Both the position numbers and the translations under genes were made by a program. The notes under the pieces are model-generated. The model was not told the origin of the DNA, made no database searches, and saw nothing but the letters and a program-made list of their open reading frames with translations. A DNA stretch of 64,000 nucleotides from Algoriphagus sediminis. GTDB taxonomy: Bacteria; Bacteroidota; Bacteroidia; Cytophagales; Cyclobacteriaceae. Positions within the stretch are counted from its first letter, which is position 1. Each line of letters starts with the position of its first letter. Shown one piece after another: positions 42,467 to 50,921 of this stretch. The DNA lies in NCBI RefSeq assembly GCF_030403435.1, contig NZ_JAUEPH010000005.1, forward strand, positions 186,001 to 250,000, in the 5' to 3' direction.

Positions 42467-43363
42467 ATGAGATCACCCATTTTCACCCTTCTTTTTTGCT
42501 TTTTTTCCAGTCTATCCTTTGCTCAAGTTGAACTTGAATCCGAGCGGGACGAAGACGGTAATGTTATTTTTTATGCCACAAATGCTGCGAGCATCCCTTA
42601 TGCGGTGCTATTTAACTTCTCCAACCTGAACAACTTGACCACACCTGGAGGTAGCACTCCACTGGTGGTTGCTAATCCTGGAAGGACCCCTGTCCTACGA
42701 TTAAGGCCTTCAAGGGAGGGACAGGCTACCTCATATCGATATTCGTATTCCTATTCAAAAGGAAATATGCTTGCCAAAATAAAGGAGGATCCAGTTTACT
42801 TGATCCCAGTAGCTGATGGGCAGATGGTAAGAGCGATGCAAATGACTCATATCGAAAATCAATTGCAGCCGAAAGAATACAATTCTAACTATGTGGGAGT
42901 TTCCTTCCACTTTGAAACCCCTACGGTAATTGTGGCACCTCGAAAAGGAGTGATATCCGATATGAGGATGTCGTATGAAGCCAAGGAGGGGGAATTTAGA
43001 TACGATGGAAAGGATAATTTCATCGAAATCTATCATGAAGATGGTACCTTCACCAAGTTGGCAGTCTTAAAAAAGGATAGCCAAAAGGTAGAACTGGGAG
43101 ATGAGGTATTTCCAGGGCAGGAATTAGCTTTATCTGCAGGGGAAAACTATAGCTCTGGGACTCACGTTCGAATGTCAACTTTCAAGTCTGTCAAAAAAGA
43201 TAGGGATAAGCTGGGTTACGATTTAATACCCGTCCAGTTCATAACTGAGGGCGGAGCTATAGAAATCCCAAAGTTGGTGGAATTAGAGGTTATTCATCCT
43301 CAGGAAATTATCGAACTAGAAATGAGTAAAAGAGAAAAAAAGAAATACTTCGCAGACAAGTAA
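42467..43363 (+). CDS. M23-like (LytM-fold) exported protein lacking the catalytic signature
   Basis: 298 residues with signal peptide (SPIFTLLFCFFSSLSFAQ). The C-terminal half has the peptidase M23 barrel pattern: PRKGVISDMRMSYE, NFIEIYHEDGTFTKLAVL, VELGDEVFPGQELALSAG, THVRMSTFKS. However the Zn-binding HxxxD and HxH pairs are replaced (VRM in place of HLHF), so it is probably not an active peptidase. It may bind wall or act as a regulator of one. A 6-base inverted repeat lies just upstream at 42431-42453. Confidence 0.75.
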   Translation: MRSPIFTLLFCFFSSLSFAQVELESERDEDGNVIFYATNAASIPYAVLFNFSNLNNLTTPGGSTPLVVANPGRTPVLRLRPSREGQATSYRYSYSYSKGNMLAKIKEDPVYLIPVADGQMVRAMQMTHIENQLQPKEYNSNYVGVSFHFETPTVIVAPRKGVISDMRMSYEAKEGEFRYDGKDNFIEIYHEDGTFTKLAVLKKDSQKVELGDEVFPGQELALSAGENYSSGTHVRMSTFKSVKKDRDKLGYDLIPVQFITEGGAIEIPKLVELEVIHPQEIIELEMSKREKKKYFADK

Positions 43364-43367
43364 TTCC

Positions 43368-44363
43368 TTAATACTCTATCACCTTGTCAACAACAAGCTT
43401 TCTGGAATTTTCTCCGTCCTCTAGTTTGTATTGGATTTGGCGTGTTTTTCCAGTTCTCACCCATTCTCCATCCTTTTCTTCAAAAATTGGAAATCTCGCC
43501 ACCACTGAGGTTTCTATTACAGCCCATTCTTCCTCCCCTCCATATCCTTTCTTCTGTTCTTCGGTAATGTCGGGTATACTTACCTCGCTGATGGATTTAT
43601 TATTATTCCCTGAAAAAATTTTAAGGTAATTTTCAACCGACTCTCCAAACATGGTGAAGAATAATATTAGCTCGGGTGAGCCATCACTGTTTAAGTCTTC
43701 TACTTCGCTCTGCATCAATGTCCCTGAAGTCTCAAACCGAATCGGCTCATTAGTTGCCTCCAGACCAGAGGGAGTGATAATCACCTCTGAATTCGGATTC
43801 TGCTCAGTGGCCGAGATATCGAAAGTTATTCCCTGAAGACTATTGGATTTTTGGATGGTAAATGCCTTCAACTGGGATTCATCCAATGGCTCTGAAAGCT
43901 TTTGGTAAGTTTCTCCAGAAAGAGAAGCCCCACCTCCACAGAAATAATTAAGAATACCATCCTCTTCTGGATTAGCAGCAAGGATATTTAGAGTATTTCC
44001 ATTCACTTTGATCAGGATTTCCTCCTCCATGGCAAAAGTGGAAAGGGTTTTGTCATCCTTGATTTGGGTCGTAGTGCTCCAAGTACAAGTTGGTCTCTTT
44101 TTATCTGCTCTAGAACTCACTTCTACTTTAAGTAGCTCATCCGAAGACTTTGAAACTCTCACCACAATCCAATCAGAACCTTCTGTCCGTGATTGATAAG
44201 ATTTTGTCACATAATCCCCCAAGAAATAGTCGACAATAATGGAGTTCTCCTCCGAAGAGGGTTCGGTTTTAGTCTGCTCATCCTCATTCTGAGTAGGGCT
44301 TTGGCAGGATGAAATTACCTGAAGACTAAAAATAAGTAGTAGAAGGTTCACAAAATTTTTCAT
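43368..44363 (-). CDS. Hypothetical lipoprotein
   Basis: 331 residues with a lipobox VISSCQSP near residue 20, so likely lipid-anchored. The mature part is beta-rich, with SSEENSIIVDYFLGDYVTKS and DLNSDGSPELILFFTMFG, the latter resembling a calcium- or FG-GAP-like loop. No confident family. Last gene after the EamA gene (15-base gap), converging on the M23-like gene with a 4-base gap. Confidence 0.65.
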   Translation of the reverse strand: MKNFVNLLLLIFSLQVISSCQSPTQNEDEQTKTEPSSEENSIIVDYFLGDYVTKSYQSRTEGSDWIVVRVSKSSDELLKVEVSSRADKKRPTCTWSTTTQIKDDKTLSTFAMEEEILIKVNGNTLNILAANPEEDGILNYFCGGGASLSGETYQKLSEPLDESQLKAFTIQKSNSLQGITFDISATEQNPNSEVIITPSGLEATNEPIRFETSGTLMQSEVEDLNSDGSPELILFFTMFGESVENYLKIFSGNNNKSISEVSIPDITEEQKKGYGGEEEWAVIETSVVARFPIFEEKDGEWVRTGKTRQIQYKLEDGENSRKLVVDKVIEY

Positions 44364-44378
44364 GTAGAAAAATAAGGT

Positions 44379-45278
44379 TTATCGCTTTCTATTACCAATC
44401 CAAACTCCAAAAATGACAGCAATAATTCCTAAGTAATGACCGAAAAGGAGGGTTTCTCCATCCCAGACGCCCCAGAAAATTGCGACAATAGGGATTAGAT
44501 AGGTAACCGAACTGGCAAAAACAGGTGTGGCTGATTTCACAAGTCGATTAAAAAAGATTAAAGCGATTGCTGTTCCGAAAACCCCTAGAATAGCCACATA
44601 GATTAAGGCCAAGGTAGCACCTTCTGTTGTGACTATTTTATAGGAAAACTGTGTGCCAGCCATGAGGTACACCAAAGCAACAGGCAAGACCATAAGTAAG
44701 GAGATTGCCGTAATTTCAACTGGTTTTAGCTCCACAAAGCTGTGTTTAATGATATTCACATTGAAGCCATAGCACATACAGGCAAGCAAGACAAAAAAGG
44801 CATAAGCATTGATTTCACTGAAGTCCCCAAAGGCACTTCCTTCTTTTACAGAAACCAGAATTGTCACTCCTATAAATGCTATTACGAGGCCAAGCGCATT
44901 CTGTCTAGTTATTTTCGAGTTAAAAAAAATAGAACCGATTACCACAACGAAAAGCGGGGTCAAGGCATTCAATACTCCGGTTAAAGAGCTACTCAGTTGA
45001 GTTTGTGCTTTGGCAAAAAGGAAAGCAGGGATAAAGGATCCAACTAAGCCAACGATGATCAGATTTTGTATCTGTTTTGAGTTTAATTTTTTCACCCTTG
45101 GCAAAGAAAGAGGTAATAAAACTGTACCTGCTGCGACTATCCTGAACGCCCCAAGCTCTCCTGGTGAAAAAACCTCTAGCCCTCTCTTGATTAAAATAAA
45201 GGAACTGCCCCAGACGAGTGCAAGTGAAATGAGTAAGACCCAATTTTGAAGAGGATGTTCCGAGGAGGGATTAGTCAT
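44379..45278 (-). CDS. EamA-family (DMT) membrane transporter
   Basis: 299 residues with ten hydrophobic helices in two repeats, starting WVLLISLALVWGSSFILIKRG and ending HYLGIIAVIFGVWIGNRKR. Each half shows the EamA pattern (RIVAAGTVLLPL; SVTYLIPIVAIFWGVWDGE). Likely exports a metabolite; substrate unknown. Placed between dusB and a lipoprotein gene. Confidence 0.88.
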   Translation of the reverse strand: MTNPSSEHPLQNWVLLISLALVWGSSFILIKRGLEVFSPGELGAFRIVAAGTVLLPLSLPRVKKLNSKQIQNLIIVGLVGSFIPAFLFAKAQTQLSSSLTGVLNALTPLFVVVIGSIFFNSKITRQNALGLVIAFIGVTILVSVKEGSAFGDFSEINAYAFFVLLACMCYGFNVNIIKHSFVELKPVEITAISLLMVLPVALVYLMAGTQFSYKIVTTEGATLALIYVAILGVFGTAIALIFFNRLVKSATPVFASSVTYLIPIVAIFWGVWDGETLLFGHYLGIIAVIFGVWIGNRKR

Positions 45279-45350
45279 TCGTGATGATTTAGGTTGGCAG
45301 TGGCCAAAAAAGAAGTGGTTTTCAGATAAAAATGTTCAGAAGCTTTCAGA

Positions 45351-46343
45351 TCAGACAAATTCGTATCCAGCAAAGACTTCACTCACCTCGTCTAGAATCT
45401 CACAGACTTCCTCATAGGTATCGCTGGTCACCATCCTTGTTCGGAAGGGTTTGAAATTAGGCATGCCCCGGAAGTAATTTGTGTAATGCCTCCTCATTTC
45501 AAGAATACCAAGCTTTTCACCTTTCCACTGAACAGAAAAGTCCAGGTGTTTTCTGGCTACGGCCAGACGCTCAGGTAATTCCGGTGACGGGATCTTTTGC
45601 CCTGTTTCAAGAAAATGTTTGATTTCATTAAAAATCCAGGGATAGCCGATGGATGCCCTACCGATCATCATCCCATCCACATTGTATTTTTCTTTGTATT
45701 CCTTCGCTCTTTCCGGAGAGTCAATGTCTCCATTTCCAAAGACCGGAATGTGAAGTCGTGGGTTGGCTTTAACTTTATTAAGATAGCTCCAATCAGCCTC
45801 TCCCTTGTACATTTGCTTTCGGGTTCGGGCATGTATACTTATGCCTTGAATTCCCACATCTTGAAGCCTTTCAGCCACTTCCACGATTCTGATTGTATCA
45901 TTATCCCATCCTAATCGGGTTTTCACAGTAACAGGAATATTCACCGACTTCACTATTTCAGCGGTCATCGAAACCATTTTGTCGATGTCCAAAAGAATTC
46001 CTGCTCCAGCTCCCTTGCAAGCAACTTTGTTCACCGGACAACCATAATTAATATCCAAAATGTCTGGTTGAGCTTCTTCCACAATGGCAGCAGCTTCACG
46101 CATGGATTGGATTTCATTCCCGAAAATCTGAATCCCTATGGGACGTTCATATTCATAAATATCCAGCTTCTGGACACTTTTTGCCGCATCACGGATGAGT
46201 CCTTCAGAACTGATGAATTCCGTATACATTAAATCAGCGCCGTTTTCTTTACAAACTGCACGAAAGGGTGGGTCACTCACATCCTCCATGGGAGCGAGCA
46301 ACAGGGGATATTCACCAAGTTCTAAGTTTCCGATCTTTACCAC
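45351..46343 (-). CDS. dusB: tRNA-dihydrouridine synthase B
   Basis: FMN enzyme that reduces uridines in the tRNA D loop; 330 residues. LLAPMEDVSDPPFRAV, YTEFISSEGL, the catalytic NYGCPVNKVACKGAGAGILL Cys, HARTRKQMYKGEADWSYL, FGNGDIDSPERA and MIGRASIGYPWIFNEI are characteristic. Start codon is GTG (46341-46343). It stands first in a three-gene minus-strand run. Confidence 0.94.
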   Translation of the reverse strand: MVKIGNLELGEYPLLLAPMEDVSDPPFRAVCKENGADLMYTEFISSEGLIRDAAKSVQKLDIYEYERPIGIQIFGNEIQSMREAAAIVEEAQPDILDINYGCPVNKVACKGAGAGILLDIDKMVSMTAEIVKSVNIPVTVKTRLGWDNDTIRIVEVAERLQDVGIQGISIHARTRKQMYKGEADWSYLNKVKANPRLHIPVFGNGDIDSPERAKEYKEKYNVDGMMIGRASIGYPWIFNEIKHFLETGQKIPSPELPERLAVARKHLDFSVQWKGEKLGILEMRRHYTNYFRGMPNFKPFRTRMVTSDTYEEVCEILDEVSEVFAGYEFV

Positions 46344-46352
46344 TTCTTCTCC

Positions 46353-46371
46353 TATATTTGTGGCAAATTTA
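46353..46371. promoter_or_regulatory. Overlapping divergent -7 elements of the CPBP gene and dusB
   Basis: TATATTTG (46353-46360, plus) lies 20 bases before the CPBP ATG. TAAATTTG (46364-46371, minus) lies 21 bases before the dusB GTG. Both fit TAnnTTTG within a 36-base gap between start codons. No -33 TTG is clear for either. Confidence 0.45.
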
Positions 46372-46379
46372 TCGCAAAT

Positions 46380-47336
46380 ATGGAGATTTATAAAACCGAA
46401 GCCGAAATAGCTAAACCCAAAAACTGGCTTCTCTCAATAGTTGTTATTGTTTTGGTCACCTTTGGGGTACTGGTTTTACTTCAGGGACTTGCGCTTGCGA
46501 TCGTTCCTTTTCTTTTTGGAGTATCACTCGAAGAAATAATTGCTCTCACTTCTGGCGGCGGCCAAAGCATTGAAAATGGCAGGATGGTGCTGTTTTTTGT
46601 ACAGGCTTTTGGTTCAGGTCTTGGGTTTATTGTTGCCGCATTCATCATTGCCAAGCTTATTGAAAAAGCCTCCTTCGATTGGGAAAGTCAGGTTTCAAGG
46701 TTTAACTGGTCAGGTTTTCTTTTGGTCCTTTTAATTACCCTCGGTGGCATGCTTTTCAATTCCATGCTTGTGGATTTAAATTCAAAACTGGTACTACCCG
46801 AATTTCTCTCAGGCCTGGAATCCTGGATGATTGAAATGGAGGATCAGCTCATGGAGATGACGAAATTCATGACTGATTTTCAGAATACATCGGAGTTTCT
46901 CATGGGGCTACTGGTAATAGGAATATTAGCGGGAGTAGGAGAGGAGTTATTTTTTAGAGGGGTGGTTCAGGCTAAGTTACATCAATACACCGGCTCTGGT
47001 CATCTAGGGGTTTGGATAACCGCAATTATTTTTTCTGCCATTCATTTACAGTTTTATGGTTTTCTTCCTAGAATGTTTCTAGGGGCGATGTTTGGGTACC
47101 TTTACCTATATTCTGGCTCACTTATCTATCCCATTTTGGCTCACATTTTTAATAATGCATTTACCGTGGTCATGGTGTATCTGGCCAAAAAAGGCATGGT
47201 GGATTTTGATATTGAAGCCACAGACAATGTTTCTTACTTGGCTTCAGTAGGAGGCTTTTTAGTACTTTTGGCAGGAATCTATTACTTTAAGAAAACTAAC
47301 GCTTCCAAGAATGGAGAATTGGGTCAAAGTCTTTGA
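46380..47336 (+). CDS. CPBP-family intramembrane metalloprotease
   Basis: 318-residue membrane protein with about eight hydrophobic helices and the CPBP (CAAX-like) motifs GVGEELFFRGVVQAKL and, later, IFSAIHLQFYG and LAHIFNNAFTVVMV. These glutamates and histidines form the active site of Rce1-like proteases; substrate unknown. Its end overlaps the DUF2007 gene by 26 bases. Confidence 0.9.
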   Translation: MEIYKTEAEIAKPKNWLLSIVVIVLVTFGVLVLLQGLALAIVPFLFGVSLEEIIALTSGGGQSIENGRMVLFFVQAFGSGLGFIVAAFIIAKLIEKASFDWESQVSRFNWSGFLLVLLITLGGMLFNSMLVDLNSKLVLPEFLSGLESWMIEMEDQLMEMTKFMTDFQNTSEFLMGLLVIGILAGVGEELFFRGVVQAKLHQYTGSGHLGVWITAIIFSAIHLQFYGFLPRMFLGAMFGYLYLYSGSLIYPILAHIFNNAFTVVMVYLAKKGMVDFDIEATDNVSYLASVGGFLVLLAGIYYFKKTNASKNGELGQSL

Positions 47337-47517
47337 GGACGACCAACTGGTGCGAGCAGAAATAGTCAAGGGGGTGTTGATTCAGAATGAAATTCCCGCT
47401 GTGGTCCTAAACAAAAAAGAGTCTGTATATCAGGTATTTGGCACATACGAGGTTCATGTCAATAGAGAAAACGTGTTAAGCGCATCTAATCTAATTAAGA
47501 ATGAGATCTCGTTTTAA
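47311..47517 (+). CDS. DUF2007-type small protein
   Basis: 68 residues: ENWVKVFEDDQLVRAEIVKGVLIQ, EIPAVVLNKKESVYQ and the final stretch NRENVLSASNLIKNEISF match the DUF2007 pattern (putative signal-transducing protein). No membrane segment. It overlaps both neighbours, 26 bases into the CPBP gene and 17 into cdsA, which suggests translational coupling. Confidence 0.75.
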   Translation: MENWVKVFEDDQLVRAEIVKGVLIQNEIPAVVLNKKESVYQVFGTYEVHVNRENVLSASNLIKNEISF

Positions 47518-48340
47518 TATCAATAATTACAGTAATCTGGGCCAGCGAGCAATAACCGCAGTCGTTGGAGCGATAATCGTGATCAGTGCCAGTATCTATT
47601 CAGATTGGACATATTTTTTGGTTTTTGCTGCGATATTGGGCTTTTCCCAAATGGAATTTTATAAACTGACTGGTTTGGATGGGATGCTTCCTTTGAAAAG
47701 CTTTGGCACCTTCCTGGGTCTTTTGATTTTTGCACTGACGTTCATGATTCAAAAAGAGCATATGCGGATAGAGTATCTTTATCTTATTTTCCCCATTACG
47801 GCTCTTACTTTCTTTATTAAGCTTTATAGAAAATCCGACAAAAAACCATTCACTGGGGTGGCATTTACCTTTCTGGGATTATTTTATGTAGCTGTCCCAT
47901 TCTCTCTTTTGAACCTGGCTGTTTTCTCTGTGGATCAGACTTATCATTATGAAATTTTGATTGGCTGTTTATTGATTTTATGGGCATGTGACACCGGAGC
48001 ATACTTTGCCGGAACTAAGTTTGGCAAGACTAAGCTTTTTGAAAGGGTCTCTCCAAAGAAATCCTGGGAGGGGTTCTTAGGTGGAGCCTTTGCTGCTCTC
48101 GCCGTAGCTTATGGAGTGTCCCGATACTTCTCAGTTCTGGATGGATGGAAGTGGATGGTAATCGCAGCAATTATTATCATTGCGGGTACTTACGGAGACC
48201 TTATTGAGTCTCTTTTTAAGCGATCTATCGAGATTAAGGATTCTGGAAAGGGCCTCCCCGGTCATGGAGGTTTCATGGATAGATTTGATGGTCTTTTACT
48301 CTCGGCACCTTTCATCACCGCATTTTTGAAAATCTTCTAA
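47501..48340 (+). CDS. cdsA: Phosphatidate cytidylyltransferase
   Basis: Makes CDP-diacylglycerol from phosphatidic acid in the inner membrane; 279 residues with about eight hydrophobic helices. The C-terminal family signature is complete: SLFKRSIEIKDSGKGLPGHG followed by GFMDRFDGLL. Start at 47501 overlaps the DUF2007 stop by 17 bases. psd, which acts later in phosphatidylethanolamine synthesis, is 1.4 kb downstream on the same strand. Confidence 0.95.
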   Translation: MRSRFNINNYSNLGQRAITAVVGAIIVISASIYSDWTYFLVFAAILGFSQMEFYKLTGLDGMLPLKSFGTFLGLLIFALTFMIQKEHMRIEYLYLIFPITALTFFIKLYRKSDKKPFTGVAFTFLGLFYVAVPFSLLNLAVFSVDQTYHYEILIGCLLILWACDTGAYFAGTKFGKTKLFERVSPKKSWEGFLGGAFAALAVAYGVSRYFSVLDGWKWMVIAAIIIIAGTYGDLIESLFKRSIEIKDSGKGLPGHGGFMDRFDGLLLSAPFITAFLKIF

Positions 48341-48408
48341 AAGGGTATCAAGGAGAGGGAAAAACTACGTATCATTGTAAAGCATTTCACAATAATAATA
48401 AACCCAAT

Positions 48409-49686
48409 ATGGCTTACATTGAACCGGCTCCCATAAAGGATAAAGAGAATCCTTTGGAGTCAATGATGGAAAGATTCAATATCGCCGCTGAAAAGCTAGG
48501 ACTTTCTGATGAAGTTTATAATGTGCTGAAGAACCCGGCAAAGCAGGTGATTGTATCTCTTCCGATAACCATGGATAATGGAAAAATCCAGGTCTTTGAA
48601 GGGATTCGAGTAATTCATTCTAATATTCTCGGTCCTGCAAAAGGAGGGATTCGTTTTGCTCCTGATGTGCACATCGATGAGGTGAGGGCACTTGCTGCCT
48701 GGATGACCTGGAAATGTGCTGTGGTGGATATTCCTTATGGTGGAGGTAAAGGTGGGGTAAGATGTAATCCAAGGGAAATGTCCAAAGGTGAGATTGAGCG
48801 TCTTATGAGAGCTTATACTTTGGCGATGATCGATGTATTTGGTCCGGACAAAGATATCCCGGCACCAGATATGGGGACTGGTCCAAAAGAAATGGCCTGG
48901 CTGATGGATGAGTATTCTAAAGCACATGGAATGACCGTTAACTCGGTGGTAACCGGAAAGCCATTGGTATTGGGCGGATCTCTTGGAAGAACAGAGGCCA
49001 CTGGCCGCGGAGTAATGGTATCAGCTTTGGCAGCCATGCAAAAACTGAAAATAAATCCTTTTCAGGCAACTTGTGCAGTTCAGGGATTTGGTAATGTGGG
49101 GTCTTGGGCGGCAAGGCTTTTAGAAGAAAGGGGACTGAAAATTGTGGCTATTTCTGATATCTCCGGAGCATATCATAATAAGCACGGAATTAATATCGTC
49201 GAAGCCATTGAATACAGAGAATCCAATAACGGAACTCTTGAAGGATTCGAAGGTGCGGAACTCATGGATGATCCTATGGATCTATTGCTTTTGGACGTGG
49301 ATGTCCTAGTTCCTGCGGCTGTGGAGGATGTGATTACTTCACACAATGTGGATAAAATAAAGGCTAAACTTATCGTAGAAGGCGCGAATGGTCCAACATC
49401 CGCAAAGGCTGATGCAGTGATCAATGAAAAAGGAATTATGGCAGTGCCTGACATCCTTGCGAACGCTGGAGGGGTGACAGTTTCCTATTTCGAATGGGTG
49501 CAAAACCGCCTGGGATATAAATGGACAGCAGATCGTGTAAACAGAAGATCCGATCGGATTATGAAAGATGCCTTCGATCATGTTTACTCCGCATCGAAAA
49601 AATATGACGTTCCGATGAGAATTGCAGCATACATTGTAGCGATTGAAAAGGTAGCTATGACTTACACCTATCGAGGCGGCTACTGA
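48409..49686 (+). CDS. Glutamate dehydrogenase (Glu/Leu/Phe/Val family)
   Basis: 425-residue enzyme linking glutamate and 2-oxoglutarate plus ammonia. Visible: catalytic MTWKCAVVDIPYGGGKGGVR, the substrate region PDMGTGPKEMAWLMDEYS, and the Rossmann site CAVQGFGNVGSWAA. Length and motif pattern fit the short glutamate dehydrogenase class. NAD or NADP preference was not resolved, so I give no symbol. Confidence 0.92.
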   Translation: MAYIEPAPIKDKENPLESMMERFNIAAEKLGLSDEVYNVLKNPAKQVIVSLPITMDNGKIQVFEGIRVIHSNILGPAKGGIRFAPDVHIDEVRALAAWMTWKCAVVDIPYGGGKGGVRCNPREMSKGEIERLMRAYTLAMIDVFGPDKDIPAPDMGTGPKEMAWLMDEYSKAHGMTVNSVVTGKPLVLGGSLGRTEATGRGVMVSALAAMQKLKINPFQATCAVQGFGNVGSWAARLLEERGLKIVAISDISGAYHNKHGINIVEAIEYRESNNGTLEGFEGAELMDDPMDLLLLDVDVLVPAAVEDVITSHNVDKIKAKLIVEGANGPTSAKADAVINEKGIMAVPDILANAGGVTVSYFEWVQNRLGYKWTADRVNRRSDRIMKDAFDHVYSASKKYDVPMRIAAYIVAIEKVAMTYTYRGGY

Positions 49687-49707
49687 TTTTTTTCGAATTA
49701 TGTTATT

Positions 49708-49715
49708 TATCTTTG
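49708..49715 (+). promoter_or_regulatory. -7 promoter element of psd
   Basis: TATCTTTG fits TAnnTTTG, 38 bases before the psd ATG at 49754. The -33 region lacks a TTG. Confidence 0.4.
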
Positions 49716-49716
49716 G

Positions 49717-49746
49717 GGCGTGGATTATTTCACGCCTCAATTGTTT
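49717..49746 (+). terminator. Weak terminator candidate after the glutamate dehydrogenase gene
   Basis: GGCGTG (49717-49722) pairs with CACGCC (49731-49736) across an 8-base loop, with a T run shortly after (49743-49748). It overlaps the predicted psd transcript start, so it may instead be a leader hairpin. Confidence 0.4.
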
Positions 49747-49753
49747 TTAGCCT

Positions 49754-50416
49754 ATGACTATTCATAAAGAAGGAAGATCACTGTTAATCTGGCTGATGAT
49801 CATTCTGGTGGGACTGAATGGTACCCTGTACTACCTCATTCCTGAATCTGATCTGATCTTACAGATAGTACTAGCTGTAAGTATCATTTTCTATCTGCTT
49901 ATACTTCAGTTTTTTAGAAACCCGAGTTTTGAATTACCGAATGAAGAAAATGTGGTTTATGCTCCTGCAGACGGCAAAGTGGTGGTAATTGAAGAGACAG
50001 AGGAAACGGAGTACTTAAAAGAAAGACGAATTCAGGTTTCGATCTTCATGTCTCCAATTAATGTTCATGTCAATCGATCTCCATTGAAGGGGATAGTGGA
50101 ATATTTCAAATATCACCCTGGAAAATACCTGGTAGCCTGGCATCCAAAGTCCAGCACGGAAAATGAAAGAACCACTATGGTTTTGAAAACAGACTCTGGC
50201 GTAAAAGTTCTTGTCCGACAAATAGCAGGAGCATTGGCAAGGCGTATTAAATGGTATGTAGACAAGGGTTCTGAGCTTGATCAAGGTGCGGAATTCGGCT
50301 TCATTAAGTTTGGTTCAAGAGTGGATGTTTTCTTGCCGCTTGGAACAGAGGTTTTAGCTGAAATGGATCAGGTGACTAAAGGAGGTAGAACCCCTATAGC
50401 CAGACTTAAAGGCTAA
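49754..50416 (+). CDS. psd: Phosphatidylserine decarboxylase-family proenzyme
   Basis: 220-residue short proenzyme that makes phosphatidylethanolamine and self-cleaves to form a pyruvoyl group. Two N-terminal membrane helices (SLLIWLMIILVGLNGTLYYL, LILQIVLAVSIIFYLLILQF) precede YAPADGKVVVIEE, RIQVSIFMSPINVHVNRSPL and the cleavage region FGFIKFGSRVDVFLP with GS. The catalytic pattern fits the short bacterial Psd class. Confidence 0.93.
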   Translation: MTIHKEGRSLLIWLMIILVGLNGTLYYLIPESDLILQIVLAVSIIFYLLILQFFRNPSFELPNEENVVYAPADGKVVVIEETEETEYLKERRIQVSIFMSPINVHVNRSPLKGIVEYFKYHPGKYLVAWHPKSSTENERTTMVLKTDSGVKVLVRQIAGALARRIKWYVDKGSELDQGAEFGFIKFGSRVDVFLPLGTEVLAEMDQVTKGGRTPIARLKG

Positions 50417-50418
50417 AG

Positions 50419-50895
50419 TTAAGTTTGGGCTGACTTCAGTTTATACACCCAATAACCCAGGAAAATCGAAGAAAAGAAGAGAATCAAACTTGCCCACTCA
50501 AAGGGCCTTCTTTCTGAGGTTTTATCCAATACCTGTGCTTTCTGCTCTTCGAGGTTTCTTTTGAGGATTTGTACTTCCCTCTCGCAATCAAAGGCAATGT
50601 TTTTGTAATCCTCTTTGGCTTGACCTAATTCTGCGGACTCAATTGAACTCAGCATTTTTAGCTCTTCCATGATTTGATTGTCCTTGCTAAGAATTCGCTC
50701 TAACCAGGTGTTACTTTCAATCATATCCTTTTTGGTTCGGTTTCCGAAGATACCAGACTTTTTATTTTCAGATTCCTGCCATTCCAAATGTAGGATTTCC
50801 CTTTCCTTGAGTAGTTTTTCTAGTTTGGCCTGTCCATAGGAAAGTGAAGAAATGAGGAGCAGTGAACACAAAAAAAGAAGGTGATGAGTTTTCAT
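50419..50895 (-). CDS. Exported coiled-coil protein with a C-terminal membrane helix, unknown
   Basis: 158 residues: signal peptide (HHLLFLCSLLLISSLSYGQ), a long charged helical region likely to form a coiled coil (EKLLKEREILHLEWQESEN through EREVQILKRNLEEQ), then a C-terminal hydrophobic helix (WASLILFFSSIFLGYWVYKL). No known family. It ends the M16-ispF-mnmD run, 26 bases after mnmD, and converges on psd with a 2-base gap. Confidence 0.6.
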   Translation of the reverse strand: MKTHHLLFLCSLLLISSLSYGQAKLEKLLKEREILHLEWQESENKKSGIFGNRTKKDMIESNTWLERILSKDNQIMEELKMLSSIESAELGQAKEDYKNIAFDCEREVQILKRNLEEQKAQVLDKTSERRPFEWASLILFFSSIFLGYWVYKLKSAQT

Positions 50896-50921
50896 ACCTT
50901 CTTTTTATCAAAGCCTGTGCC

